From Apodemus sylvaticus (taxonomy: Eukaryota > Chordata > Mammalia > Rodentia > Muridae): DNA of 64,000 bases. The stretch lies in the NCBI RefSeq assembly GCF_947179515.1, contig NC_067482.1:76807080-76871079 (forward strand), read 5' to 3'. The notes under the pieces were generated by a model. The model did not search any database, was not told the DNA's origin, and was given only the letters and a program-made list of their open reading frames with translations. A program made the translations under genes and the position numbers. Each line of letters starts with the position of its first letter. The stretch's first letter is position 1. Positions 1 to 13,300 of this stretch are shown one piece after another.

Positions 1-382
1 AGAACTCAGGTTCTCGGCAAGGGCAGTACGCATTCTTGCTTCCCTGGCCGTCTTGATTTTGTGTTGTGTGCCATGCCCTGCTCCCGAGAACCTGACTGGC
101 TTTCCTGTCCAGTGCTTGGCATACACGCACGGTGCATAGACTTGTTCTTACCTTGGGAGAGTCAGCTGTCAGTTGTTTGTCTTCAAGCTTGTTAGCTGAA
201 GGATTTCTGCAGACTCCCTTTATCCTGCCAAGGAAGTTGCCTCCTATGTATATCTTGCAGAGGGCTCTTATCAGGAATGGATGGTGGAGTTTTGTCAATA
301 CTTTCTTTGTGACTATTGGGATAATCAAGTTTCTTCTTATGTCAGGTGATATGGAATACTTTTATGTAAAATACTGAGTGTT

Positions 383-543
383 GCCAGGCAGTGGTGGTGC
401 ACGCCTTAAATCCCAGCACTTAGGAGGCAGAGGCAGGTGGATCTCTTGAGTTTGAAGCCAGCCTGGTCTACAGACTGAATTCCAGGACAGCTAGGACTAC
501 AGAGAAACTTTCTTGAAAAAAACAAAAAACTGAAAACAAAACC
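383..543 (+). repeat. B1 SINE with 9-bp target duplication
   Basis: A B1 body (TGCCAGGCAGTGGTGG to GAAACTTTCTTGAAAAAAAC) is flanked by perfect direct copies of CTGAGTGTT at 374-382 and 544-552, marking the insertion boundaries. Confidence 0.92.
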
Positions 544-739
544 CTGAGTGTTTCTGTTACCATTCTCTGTCGTGCTGCATGAAGGTGCTGTGAGGCAGGG
601 CTCTGTGCACAACACTCACTAGGTCACCCCAGGACCTAGTACGTATCACTATTCAATCATATGAGTGACTGACTTAAATACTGACCTTTCCTCGCCTTTC
701 TTCTGTCCCTCTTTCCTCCCCCGCTGCCTCCATGACTTT

Positions 740-882
740 TTGGTTTGTTTGGGTTTTTTGGTTTGTTTGTTTGTTTGTTTGTATTTTGTGGACTAAGCCT
801 TGCTTAGTCAGGCTGGGCTTGAACTCATAATCTTCTTGTCTCAGCCTCCTAAGCATAGTTGCACACCACTATACCTGGATGT
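740..882 (-). repeat. Antisense B1-related SINE with TTTG tail
   Basis: A (GTTT)n run is followed by an inverted, diverged B1-type body (GGCTGGGCTTGAACTCATAA to CCTCCTAAGC and CACCACTATACCTGG). Confidence 0.65.
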
Positions 883-1485
883 TTTCTTCTATACCGAAAT
901 CCCTTATCTATTTATTCACTTTCTGACGGTAATCAGGGCGTCACATACGTTACAGTAAGCTGTGTCAAACTGCTGAAAGTTTGGATACTGAGAAGCCTTG
1001 GGCTTCTCACCATTTCTATATTTAGGGTTACAATTTTGTAGCTTTGGAAGGAATCTTGGACTCATCTGGTCCTGCTCGCTCTGTGTCTTCAGAGAAAGCA
1101 ACTCCTACATTGCACCATTACGTATGCTTTAGCAAAAAGACAGTGGCATTGAAAGCTGCCTGTCAGGAAGCTCACCAGGTTCCCCAGTAGGAGGAGGTGG
1201 GGAAACCAAGCCAGCATCTCACAGAGCCAGAAAGATAAGACAGCATTGGACCCTACTCTCAACCGAGCTAGACCTCAGGAACTGTAGAACGGCTGGGATC
1301 TCGCTCCATAAGAACATGTGTTTATTGTGTGTAAGGCCGTGGGTTCAAGCCTGTGACCAGCCGCAAACAGAAAAACAAAGCAGAAGCGGCCAGGCCTCTC
1401 TCTCTCCTCTCACGCCACAATACGCTTTTTATGAATTATTTTAATCTCCTCAAATTCTGTCAAGAATCTTTATATGTAATATTGT

Positions 1486-1622
1486 TAGCTGTGCTGTCAC
1501 GTACCTGTGACCCAGCACTTGAGAGACAGAATTAGGAGTTTAAGGGCAGCTGCCGCCGCACAGTAAGTTTGAGGCCAGCCGGGTGCACATACGTTTCTAC
1601 CTCAAAATAGAAAATTAAAACA
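1486..1622 (+). repeat. Degraded B1-like SINE
   Basis: The block carries CCCAGCACTTGAGAGACAGA, then GTTTGAGGCCAGCCGGG and an A-rich end. It is interrupted by about 20 unrelated bases around 1,545. Family assignment is approximate. Confidence 0.5.
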
Positions 1623-2602
1623 ACAGAAGTTCTGCATCTATATTCATGAAGATTACTCATCCAGTCTTGTTTTGGTACTGGGATATCGGGTGCTTCTATA
1701 CAGTGTGTTGGAGAGAAAGATTCTCACTTCTGCATTTTGGGGGGGAGGGGTTGTGAGTTTGTTTCAAATTGGAGTTATTTTTTCTGTTAGAATTCTGAAG
1801 CTTCTCTGTGGGAATATTTTTAACTTCTGCTTCATTTTATTGAATACGTACGAGGCTTTTCAGGTTTTCTAAGCCTTTTTGAAGAGTTTTGGTGGTTTGT
1901 ATAGTTCAAGAAATTCCGTCTAAGTTGTCAGCATGAATTGTTAATGGAGTCGTTTTTAGTATGTGCAGAGTGTATAGTGATGTCTTCTCTCCTGGTGTAA
2001 GCTGTGCTGTCCTGACTGTGTTGGTAGAACTTTGTGAGTTTTACTCTTCATCTCAACTGAACTTTGTTGATTTTCTCCTTCCTGGGACTCAATGTGTGTC
2101 TTTAGAAAGAACACACCTATCCCTAAGGCCATGCCCCTCAGGGAAGCTCTACGCCCTGATTAGTATTGGTTGCTCTCCCATCTGTGGGAGGTTTCACATT
2201 CAGCCCTTCACACTTAGCCACTCAGGAGGTGCCTCTTGTGTTTTAAGGTCTTAGGCTGATCAGAGCCTCTTACTCTTCTGGTCCCGCGAGTGTCCCCACT
2301 GCTCACAATCTTGTTTTGTGTGGTTTGTGCTGAATCCACAAGGGGGACCTCCCATGTCCATTCTCGGGCACCTCGCTGCACACTCTCTGCTGCTGTCCTT
2401 GGAATCCAACCGCCTTGGTCCTGTTGGTCACCACATCCCCGTGCTGCACAGGGCATGCCTGGTTTTCTTCCATCTCAGGGTCACTGGCCGTTCCCAACTG
2501 ACATCCGATGGCCATGCCTGAGAGCCGTTGTTTCCTCTGCTATTTGGAGCGGAGCAAATTTAGTTCTGGCAACTCCATCTTGGCTGGGTTCAGAATTCCC
2601 AG

Positions 2603-2930
2603 TCAAGGGCTGGGGAGACGGCTCAGTGGGCAGGAGTGTTTGCTATACAAATGTGAAGGTCTGTGTTCAAATTCTCAGCTATCACATACAAAGTTAGCTG
2701 AGCTGTATACATGTATGCCTGTAATACCAGTGCTGTAGGCAAGGCGGGGAATAGAGGCTCTCCAGGACATGCTAGGTGGTCAGCCCAGCTAGAGATTCAG
2801 GGAGAGACCCTGGTGCAGGAGAATAACTCAGAGATTGATAGAGTAGGGCTCCCAGCATTTTCCTCTGGCCTCTCTGTGAGTGGACAGGTGGACACACATA
2901 AAACTCATTTACACACACACACACACATAG
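2603..2930 (+). repeat. B3 SINE with CA tail
   Basis: The tRNA-related head (GGGCTGGGGAGACGGCTCAG), the B3 body (ATGCCTGTAATACCAG, GGGAGAGACCCTG, CCTCTGGCCTC) and an ACACAC tail are all recognisable. Confidence 0.8.
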
Positions 2931-3675
2931 TGCAGTGGTGTGGTGTTACACTTGGGAGGCAGGCAGAGATAGGATTCCTACAAGTTCCTGCCCCTCCCCA
3001 AGCTACAAAAAGAGACATTGTGTCAAATAAAACAAACAAGTAGCTGTGCATTGCAGGTTCCCAGGTTTTACAGATTTTAGTTTGTGTCTCCTCCAGGCTG
3101 CTATGGAACTGTGTTCTCCATTTTGCTGCTGAGAATCAGAAAAGTCGGGTGTCCTGCCATAGTTTGCCCAGCCTTTGGGGTAGAGGAGGAGCTGCCCGGG
3201 TATTGACAGGCAGGGACTTTCGTGTTCTGTCTGCTGCTCCCAGAGCAGGTAGGAGGGTCACTGCTTGGTGAAGGAGTAGGGTCTGAAAGTGCTGACCCAA
3301 CACTTTCCTTATGTGGTCCTAAGGTGTGTGTTTGTACTCCTGTGATAAAACTGGTTCAGACAGGTCCCCAGTTGGTGCTTGGGGACCCTTTTACTCATAC
3401 TTGATGCTAACTCTGTTGTGAAAGCTGACATTGCCACTGTTGGGAGGTTTTCACATTGTGAAAGGGATGGTAGCCCTCAGCACAGTCACCGCCCTGGAAG
3501 TAAACAAACACGTGAGGATAGCCTGGGCTTGTTATGGGAATAATAGTGATGTGGAAATGGACAGCGAAGGTCGTGCATGTGTGCATGTGCTGAGTGCACG
3601 TGGCAGGTGTGTGAGATAGCATCTCTACTGAAATCAGAGCCAGCAAGTCCCCAGGGCTGTCCTGCCGCCACCCTG

Positions 3676-3800
3676 CCCCTTGTGCTGGGGTTACAGGTGA
3701 GCTACTGTACCCTACTTTTAAGAGTAGTGCTAATGATCCAAACTCAGGTCCTTGTGTTTGCACAGCAAGCATTGTATCTGCTGAGCTGTCTCCCCAGTTC
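3676..3800 (-). repeat. Antisense B3/B2-class SINE fragment
   Basis: GCTGGGGTTACAGGTG, then AACTCAGGTCCTTGTGTTTGC and CTGAGCTGTCTCCCCAG are the reverse strand of a B2-superfamily SINE, truncated at its 3' end. Confidence 0.65.
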
Positions 3801-3990
3801 CCAGAGTCAAGATTGTATAGGAGTCCACTGACCTAGTGTATGGGTGTTGAGAGGTACCCGGGGTAGCTGTGACTCCAGGCATTTAAGGCAAGGAGGGAAG
3901 TTGAAGTCTTTTTTCTTGGAAGATGGTTCAGTTGTTACAAAGAGTGATGTCATCAGATGAGCTCAGTCACAGGGCTGTGTGCCAGCAGCA

Positions 3991-4113
3991 GACCACTAGG
4001 GGGTATCATCCCAGGAGGGGGTGAGGCAGGCGACTACTAGGGGGGTATCATCCCAGGAGGGGGTAAGGCAGGCGACCACTAGGGGGTATCATCCCAGGAG
4101 GGGGTAAGGCAGG
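3991..4113 (+). repeat. Three-copy minisatellite, 41-42 bp unit
   Basis: There are three head-to-tail copies at 3991-4031, 4032-4073 and 4074-4113. Each contains CTAGGGGG(G)TATCATCCC and AGGAGGGGGT. The copies differ by only a few bases, so the expansion is recent. The array ends 66 bases before exon 3. Confidence 0.95.
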
Positions 4114-4179
4114 ATGTGCTGCCAGATCACTTCTGTAGTCCTCTGTAGTCCGGCTGAGCGGTCTTTCTTTCTGTTTCAG

Positions 4180-4317
4180 GACAATGTGTTAAACATCATT
4201 AATCAGATCATGGAGGAGTGTATCCCTCAGGACCGTGCCCCTCGGGATTTCTGCGTCAAGTTTCCAGAGGAGATCCGGCATGACAACTTGGCTGGCCAAC
4301 TGTGGTTCGGGGCTGAG
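4180..4317 (+). CDS. Zfyve28: Zfyve28 exon 3 (residues 61-106)
   Basis: The acceptor is a pyrimidine-rich tract ending in CAG at 4177-4179, and the donor GTAGTG begins at 4318. The exon starts and ends in phase 0. It begins [19 protein letters not shown] and ends [10 protein letters not shown], nearly identical to human LST2. With the 60-residue offset, the Lys codon at 4258-4260 (CVKFPEE context) is residue 87, the lysine reported as the monoubiquitination site of Lst2. A triplicated minisatellite ends 66 bases upstream of this exon. Confidence 0.96.
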
Positions 4318-7300
4318 GTAGTGGGCAGCTGCTGGGATTCTGGGTCCTCACATTGAACACCCTTTTCCAGCCATGTTCATGTGAAGCCTGGTGAACCCTC
4401 TAGGGGCTCTGTCCGCCCTCGGTTTTTCAGAAGTTGTGACCTGAGCTTCCTTGGCCACTAGCCTAGGAACATCATGGGGAGCTCTAACCCTGTGCTCCCA
4501 CCACCACTGGTGCAGATGAAGTTTCTCCTGTGATTGTTAGGAGACTCACGGGTCCCCAGCCATCCAGGATCCTGCCACTGCTCCTCAGATACCAGTGTGA
4601 GCATAGTTCTCACCACCCAGTGCCGTGACGTCAGCAGGGGCGCTCTTGGGGGGGGGTTACCCCACTGCATTCACTTAGCATATCCAGTGACACCGGAAGA
4701 TGGCTTCCCCACAAGGTCCCACCACTGTCCCCCTTGTCTGGGAACTTCCTGTACCCCTCAACAAAGTGAGGCTCCAGCGTATCTCCCTTGACTGTGTTCT
4801 CCAAGCACTGGGGGTCCAGGGCTCTGCCGGCAGCCTGTCACCCTTCGTCTTCTGTGCTGTCCCCCTGGCATCCCTCCTGGTGCCACTGTGAACCTCACCC
4901 ACCCCATGCTCCGTTTCACCTCATCTTTCCTTGTCCTGCCCACGCCTCTCCGCTGAACCACCTGGCTGGCTCTTCCCCCGAGGTTCTGATTGGTGGGGTA
5001 GCCACAGCAGACTGTCCTCATGAGCTTCTGTATTCACTGTATAGCGTGGCCCAGGGCAGAGGCTCCTGTGAGGGCCTGTGAAAGGAGACAGGCCCAGCTC
5101 AGTTAGTTAGCTGGTGTGTGCGTACGGGAAGTGCTGTTGAGGGGGTGGCACCTGGAGTTCAGTGTTCCCCTTTTCAGGGCACACCTGGGAAGCCAATGGC
5201 CCCCTTCCCTCAGCTGACAGGAAATCGCTTCTTGTCCTGATTGATGCTGACGGGACTGGCTGGCGGACTGGTTCTGCCCTAAGCTGGTGAAGGCTAGCCT
5301 AAACTGGTGAAGGCTAGCTACTGGACTGCGCATTTACCCTGGAAGAGGCCACCTGGGAGCTCTCCATGCTCCTTGGTCCCCACCTTGAGAGTAGCAGGCA
5401 AACTCCTGTTTCTGAGCACAGGCTGGGGTCTTTGACAGATGTGGGGGATTTGAGGGTGCATGGAGGTCTCTTCACCAGCCAGGAGCAGGATGCTTAAATA
5501 GATGATTATGGCTATCAGGGAGAGCATGTTCCTATTAACTTTAGGTGTGTGTGTGTGTGTGTGTGTGTACGCAGAGGCACCTGTGGCTTCCCAGACACTT
5601 TTGGCTCCCTCGCAGCAGCCGCCCTGGACCAGGAGGCAGTGAGAGCCACATCACTGGGTCCCCCTACATTGAATCCCACACTGAGCACTGAGGCCACTCT
5701 GAAGCATCTTCTCCTGCCCACAGTGCCTGGCAGCTGGCTCCATCATCATGAATCGTGAGCTGGAGAGCATGTCTATGCGGCCGCTGGCCAAGGAGCTGAC
5801 CCGCAGCCTGGAGGACGTGCGGGGCACTCTCCGTGACCAGGCGCTCCGAGACCTCAACACTTACACGGAGAAGATGCGGGAGGCGCTGAGACGCTTTGAT
5901 GTTCTGTTTGCTGAGTTTGAACTGAGGTGACCTTGCAGGCCCTATGCACATGCTTTAGACATTTGGAATAATGGCTTTTGCTCATAATTTTGAGCTACCA
6001 GCTCTTTGGGGCAACATAGATGTTTCCATGTAGAAAATGATGAGGAAGGGGTTGGGTGGATAGCTCCCAGGGATCTTTGAGGGTTGGTGTAAGGGAACCT
6101 TCAGAGGAAGAGGGAACACAGGGTATAGAGTCCAGCAGGGCTCTGGCAATCTCAGCCCTTGGGACTCAGGGCTCAGGACAGGCTTAACGGAGAGGCCTAC
6201 TGTGCTCCATGCACCAACTTTGTGGTGCTTACAGACAGGAAATCCATGCCTACTGACTGTAGGATACCATGACCGGCCTCTAGAAGGAAGTATTCTCTCA
6301 GAAGTCTGAGTGCAGACGATGAGGATGGTTTTCTTGTGTCTCATAGCAAGAAAAAAAAATAGAGTTCCTACTTTAGAAGGCATGAGAATGTTCTCAGGCC
6401 AGGTACGGGTGGCATACGCCTTTAATCCCAGCACTTGGGAGGCAGAGAGAGGCAGGAGGATTTCTGAGTTTGAGGCCAGCCTGGTCTACAGAGTGAGCTC
6501 CAGGACAGCCAGGACTGTACAGAGAAGCCCTGTCTCAAAAAACAAAACAAAACAAAACAAGACAAAACAAAAAAACAAAAGAAAATGTTTTTACATGGGA
6601 TCAGGTAAACAAACTGACAAACATCACGTGAACAACACCTCCCCCCCGCCCCCAGCCAGCACCCTTTCAGTCCTGTGTACATCTGGGGTCACTCCTGGGC
6701 AGCTGAGGTACACAGGAGTTTGTGCTCCATGGGGAGAGGGGGTCTCCCAGGAGCTTGCTCCCCATCGTGGATCCATATAGACTAATGCATTACTGGCTTA
6801 CAGCTAAGGTGGGAACAGTCACTTAAGCGGGTGTGATGGCTTCAGGGCAGTCAGGCAAGGCTGGGGTGGGACTGGGGGGGTCTGGGGATTCCTGTAAAGC
6901 CAGAGCTGTATGTTTGTGAAACCATAGGCACTGGTGGTGGTGGTATGGAGGGCTGTGGCTTTAATTTCGTGTTCTTGTTTGGGGAGGCCGGGAATCTGGG
7001 GAGCAAACATCTGCCGGCCTCTGCCTTGCAGCTATGTCTCAGCCATGGTGCCCGTGAAGTCCCCCCGGGAGTACTATGTGCAGCAGGAAGTCATCGTGCT
7101 CTTCTGTGAGACAGTGGAGAGGTAAGGGCGGGCTGCTTAGGGTGGCATCTTGTCAGGGATGCCCAGGTGGGAAGACAGCAACCTACTGCTTCTCCTCACA
7201 TCTACCAGTGCACAGAAGGCAGAGCCCACACTCACTGGCACCCCAAGTTCCCTCTGCTCTGGGCTCACGGTCAGTGGAGTCCTGTGACAGACAGGACAGA

Positions 7301-10300
7301 AGATGTGTGTGCCTTAATGGGCAGCTGCTGTCTAGCCCTTCCCCTCCCTGTCCCCTTCTTCCCTTGCCCCTGCCTCCCCCACTTCCCTACTTCCTTACCC
7401 CCCACTTCCCTGCTTCTCTGCTTCTTACCTCAGAGCCTCTGTGGCCTGCGAGGGCTCGGGCCTATTCACCACGGGTGGGTCATGACTGCGGCCATTGAGG
7501 CCTTGTTTGGCAGTTCATAGTCAGATTCTCCAAATAGTCTGGGGCCAAGATTCACCACAGAGAGTCAACTGTGGTGCTCATTTTGAAACTGATTAAGTCA
7601 CACCATAAGTTGTTATTTTTAAAAGGCAGAACGTTCACTGTTTATGCCTTCAGAAGTGTTTCAAATTGCCAGAAAACGAGGTGGCTGAAAGTTCATTTTG
7701 CTTTGAAGTCCTGATGGCTCAGCACCTGCTCGTGGGGTGTTTGTTGTCTTGGGAAAGCCACCTGCTTACGGTGGGGAACTGACCTAGATTTCATAGGAGG
7801 TGCTAGATTGGGGAATATTCCTGCCTCGTGTCCGTGCGTGGCCCTTGAGTTGTCTTGCTTCCAGGTTAGGCAAAGTACTGGCAATGACAGACAGACATCT
7901 GACAGAATGACAGCACAGATTCCCACACATCCTGCTCCTCCGTTCCCTATTGGGACAGAGGTGAAACAAGAGGAAAACGGACTGTGGCCTCTTGTCTGGG
8001 GCTTTCCTGGCAAAGCATGCCTTGGCCTCTGTGTGTGACTGAGGTAGCACAGGTCACCCTCCTCACTTGTCCCCGAGTGTGAATCCTAGAGTGGATCGGG
8101 TACTCTGCTCCCCTCTGTTCTTGGAATCTACCCATGGATACCCTCTCACTCCCTTTCCTTCTGCCAGAGCCTTGGATTTTGGGTATCTGACCCAGGACAT
8201 GATCGATGACTACGAACCTGCCCTCATGTTCACCATTCCCCGGCTGGCCATTGTGTGGTGAGTGTCCTCTGTTTCCTGAGTACTGGTACTGGTCCTTGCA
8301 CACTGCAGACTCTGCTGTGGTCAACCCCCAGCAGTCGGCACTCTGGCTTCCTCAGCAGAAAGGAGCCAAGTGTCCCAAGAACTTCCTGCTTCCCTGGTTG
8401 GGGAGGGTGGCGCTCATATCGCAGACTGAGTGGTGAGTCCTGCGGCCTAGTGCTGGGCGGGTGAGGTACACACACGCAGTGCAGGGGTGCAGGGTCTCAG
8501 GGCCATGGGAGGCAGGCTCTGTGGGAAGACAAGGGGCCCTAGTTTGCAAAGGAGAGTATGGTTTGAGTGAGTGGTTTCTGGTCTGTAAGAAGATGGCACC
8601 ATTAGTTCAGGTAAGCTGTGGTCTAACTTGTGCCTGGGCCCACCGAGGGACCCTTTCCCACTAGCAAGGTAGAACAAAAATGGGAGAATAAGCAACTCAC
8701 CGGTCAGACTTGAGAGTCTGTTGGGGTTCAAGATGTCGAGATAGAATGTAGGATCTGGGGCCTATGTGCCTCAAGGACAATGTGTTCACTCGCTTGCTCA
8801 GGAATTCTGAGTATCTGGGACTAAGAGCAGAACTCAACGGTTAGAGCTTGTTCTTCCTCTGTGCTCCATCTTTCTGTTGGGTGGGTGTTCACGGGGTTGG
8901 GGGCACTTGGTGATAGCTGGCTGGATATGAAGTCTGAGAGATGGCCCCACCTGCGGGAGCATAGCTAGGATAAAAGTGGGGACAGAGAGTCCCTCAGGAG
9001 AAAAAGAGGGGACAGAGGCCAGGCTGGGTTTAAGTCCAGGCCAGGCAGAGGTTCACGGCAGGACTTCAGGGAATCTAGAGCATAGACACATAGCAGCCTC
9101 CCATGGGGGTGGAAACATAGGGGTGGAAAGGTGGTGCTTCAGGACAGCCAATGCTCTGGGCCTGCAGAAACGGGGGCACTTACCTCCGCTGCATAGGCAA
9201 GCTCTGGGGCAGGTATTGGGAGAAGCAGAGCAGGGGCTGGTGCCAGTCCAGCCCCTCCCTGCCAGGCTGCTGGCTCAAGTGTCTTTGATGTCTTCAGGGA
9301 AGGCCTTCAGGGTTATGTTTGAGCACTGTGTGGTGTTTCCAGAAGCCTCTAATAGCTCAGTCCCTTCCTTATGTAGTCCCCCTTTCTGTACAGAGTCTCT
9401 TCCTTCTCTTCAGCATATCCAAAGGGTCGCATCCCAGCCCATGGATGCTACTTTAAAATACCCTTAGTCAGTAGAATCTGGGGATATCCTGTCTTCTGAG
9501 CATGTTGAGCTGGAGGACTGGAAGTCCCTGATAGCCCATGTAAAGTGGGCGGGAGTGACTGTTCCAGGTGGCCCTGCGGGCCTCACAGGCGTCTCTGGTC
9601 ATTAAGAGAAAATGGTGCACTGGTTTGGTCCTTTCCTTTCATCTTTGAAAAACAAAACAGAAAATTCTTTGGAATGTACATCTTGCTAGTGCTGACCAGC
9701 AAGGGTCTGAGAGAGTTTAAGAACAGGCACTGACCCTTATCGCAGTGGGCAATGCATCTCTGAGAATGGATGTCGTAACACAGAAAACCCCATCTCTCTT
9801 GTGACAGACCACTGTAAGTGCTTTAAAGTACAGTACCCAGCACTTACCCACAACCCAGGAGAATACACCTAGGATGCCCAAGGGCTGGCTTCCCTGGGAG
9901 GCCTTGTAGAACCAGCTGCCATTTTGGGCTATGCATTGCCTCCCTGCTTTGACCCCTGCTCTCCTGGCTGAATGCAGATGGAATCAGAGGACAACTTATT
10001 CAGAAGTCCTTGGGAGCACCCTCAAGTTTATCTTAGGCAGCACACTAGTTTTAAAATAAACAGAGGTGTCAGACAGCCCCTGCCTGCGCTGTTTCCAGAT
10101 TTAACTCTGGAATCTGTTTTCTTTCTTGTTGGTTGGTGGGTTAAGACAGTTCCATACAGCCCAAGCGGGTCGTGAAGTCATCATGTAGCCAATGATGACC
10201 CTGAACTTGTGATTCTCCAGCCTCTGCCCCATGAGGATGGGATCACAGGGTTACCCCACCATGCTCAGTTTTATTCTGAACTCTGTTTTCCATGTTTATT

Positions 10301-13300
10301 CCACTTTTTACCAGTGGTTCCACAACCATCTGTGCCTGAATGAACGTGGCTGATGCACAGTGGCTACTCCTCGCTGGACGGTGTCATGGGTGCGGTACTG
10401 CCGGTGCCGTACTGCCGGTACCTGGATCAGTAGCCCACCCAGAACACACTAGTCCTGGAGCAGAGTGAGGCCACTGTGGGTGTGGGCTTCATGGGCGGCT
10501 CCTCCTGGAGGTAGACGTGCAGCTCCTTCTCCTCAGGGTGGAAGGAAGGCCTAAGAAAAGAGCTGAGGGGATTGAAGGGATCTCCACAAGGCGGAGCACA
10601 CCCAGGTCTATGGAAAAGGAGAGCAGACACAGGAACATGGCGCTCAGAGCGTGGGGCTTTGGCTTGTGACAGGGAGCCTTGCATAGTCAACTGACAGGGT
10701 CATCAGGAGAAGGCCCATAACCTCAGAGCCAGGTGTGGATCTGAGGGGCCTAGAGGGGCAGTGTCTGATAAAAGCCACCCAGTGAGTCCCACTGTGGGCG
10801 CTTCTCTCACACCACCACCCTTGATGCTCACCAGGTCTACACAACCTACAACCCCGTGCTCTCTTGCATCTCACTCCCTGCAACTTCCCAGGAGGAGGCC
10901 CAGGAGAGTCCTTCCTGTGTTCACACGATGAGCATGTATTGATATTGTGTGACCATTGTGTGCCTGGCCCTGTACATCCCAGGGGTCAGGCCATGCCTGG
11001 GCAGGAGAGGCAGGGTCTGGGCAGGGTCTGGAAAGCAGCTCTTCTTTAGGTTCCAGTATAATTTTAAGGTATTTATCTTCAAAAAACAGTTCCTTAGAAG
11101 AATAAAGAAACCAAAACCTATAGATTTAGTGGTGACTTTCCAGCCCTCCCATTTGGTTGACCAACGTGGCCTGTGTTATAGGGTCACTATTGCCTGCCAG
11201 CCCAGGATCCCACTGGCCTCACCTGGGTCAAATCTGCATCATCTGTATCTCCCCAGAAGGCCTGTCCACACCACAGCAACACCTGTAGCTGGCTCCTGCA
11301 CTTCTGTTTCTAGAGCCAGCTGTGTGAGCATGGCTGGCCCTTGGCCCCACCTGTTCTTTGTCAGAACAGTGACACCTCTTGGCCTAGGGTACCAGTGCTC
11401 CTGGAAAGTTTCAAATAAAAAGGGCACCACACCGGTTCATACCCTGCCAAGACCCCACCTCCTGGATGAAAGACCCACCCACACCCATGGATGCCACAGT
11501 CTGGCCTCTGCCTCAGTAACCCCTTACTTTGGCGTATCCACCTTCTCCCCAGTTCTGCCTTCTGTGTTCTTTACCTCCAGGTTCACATAATGATATTCTC
11601 TCTCTATTTGGTTCTTAACATTCTATAAGTACAGCTTCCTACTATCCAACCCATCCATGAATTTTCCAATCAGTTTTACCACAGCTAGACTTGGGTATTG
11701 GTTGGCACTAACTTCAGAATACTCGTATCACAGACACCTCACATTCCTTACCCTTTGCAGGTACGAGTGCCGCCTACATTCACACATATGCCTGAGTAAT
11801 ACATTCATTCATTCATTCATTCATTCATTCTTCTCTATCTCTTTCTTTTTCTCTCAAGCATACTATTTGGATTTTCAGTCCTGCAGTTGTATAAATAGGG
11901 TTTGTGTTGTGGTGTGTATCCCCACAAGAAGCTAGGCTCCCCTCCTGCACCTACTGGAGGGTGGGGCATGCTGGGCTTCGGTAGAATTTTGCCACTTTGA
12001 TCTGACAAGACTCAGATGCATATTTATACAGATTACCCATAAAGTAGCACTTAAAAGTACCCATAAAAACATTTGAGGGGATGAATATCTACAACTAAGG
12101 CACTGACTGGGACACTCCTGTCACTAAAGCATAAGAAACACAGGTGTTAAGGAAACATCCTCACTGTGATAAACACAGAATCATAGCCAAGTGCTGCCAG
12201 TACGGGATTGATTTTAAAGAATGATTTACTTACCTTGTGTGCCCTGCTGTCTGCCTGTTTGTGTGTCTGTGTGAGGGTATCGGATCCCCCGGAGCTGGAG
12301 TTACAGCAAGTGTGAGCGGCCATGTGGGGGTGGGAACTGAACCCGGTTCTGTGGAAGAGCAGCCAGTGCCCTTAACCGCTGAGCCCCCTCTCCAGCTCAC
12401 TTTTTTTTTTCTTTTTAAGACAGGGTCTCTGCCGGGCGGGGGTTGGGGGAGTGGCGCACTCTGGGAGGCAGAGGCAGGTGGATTTCTGAGTTCAAGGCCA
12501 GCCTGGTCTACAGAGTGAGTTCCAGGACAGCCAGGACTATACAGAGAAACCCTGTCTCAGAAAAAAAACAAATCCGGAAAAAAAAAAAAAAAAGACAGGG
12601 TCTCGCGTTTCAGGCTATGTATCTAAGAATGACCTTGAACTTCTGGTCTTCCTCTCTGCACCTCCACACGATGGGATCACAGGCATGCACTGCTGGGGTT
12701 AGAACCAGGGCCTCATGCATGCCGGGCTAGTTACTTGCATACCATGCATACCAACTGGGTTACAGCCCCAGCCCTCTGTAAAAGTTAACACTTGTGTAAA
12801 CAGAAGGCAATGAAATAAGTGTTTTAGCCCTGGTGATAAACCACAAACAACATAAAACATTTTAGCCCTTTAAAAATTTTTTATTATTAGTGTATATGTA
12901 TGAGTGTGTGAGCATGTATCTGAGTATGAGTGTGTGTGAGCATGTGTGTGTGTGAGCATGTGTCTGAGTGTAAGTGTGTGTGCGTGTGAGCATGTGTGTG
13001 TGAGCATGTCTGAGTGTGTGAGCATGTGTGTGAGTGTGTGAGCATGTGTCTGAGTGTGTGTGTGTGTGAGCATGTGTGTGTGTGAGCATGTGTCTGAGTG
13101 TAAGTGTGTGTGCATGTGAGCATGTGTGTGTGAGCATGTGTGTGAGCATGTGTGTGAGTATGTGAGCATGTGTGTGTGAGCATGTGTCTGAGTATGTGAG
13201 TGTGTGAGCATGTGTTTGAGTGTAAGTGTGTGTGTGTGTGAGCATGTGTCTGAGTGAGTGTGTGTGTGTGAGCATGTGTCTGAGTGTGTGTGCGTGTAAG

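Larger units (their letters stand above)
1..4179. other. Zfyve28: Zfyve28 intron 2 (3' part)
   Basis: This is intronic sequence before the first visible exon. It holds a B1 with target duplication, several degraded SINEs, a B3 and a minisatellite, each listed separately. A G-rich run lies at about 1,739-1,757. The rest, including 1-373 and 3,050-3,670, shows nothing recognisable. Confidence 0.7.

Noticed and set aside
10949..11590. 213-residue open frame on the + strand in intron 6
   Set aside because: No splice context or family resemblance; intronic sequence of ordinary composition.
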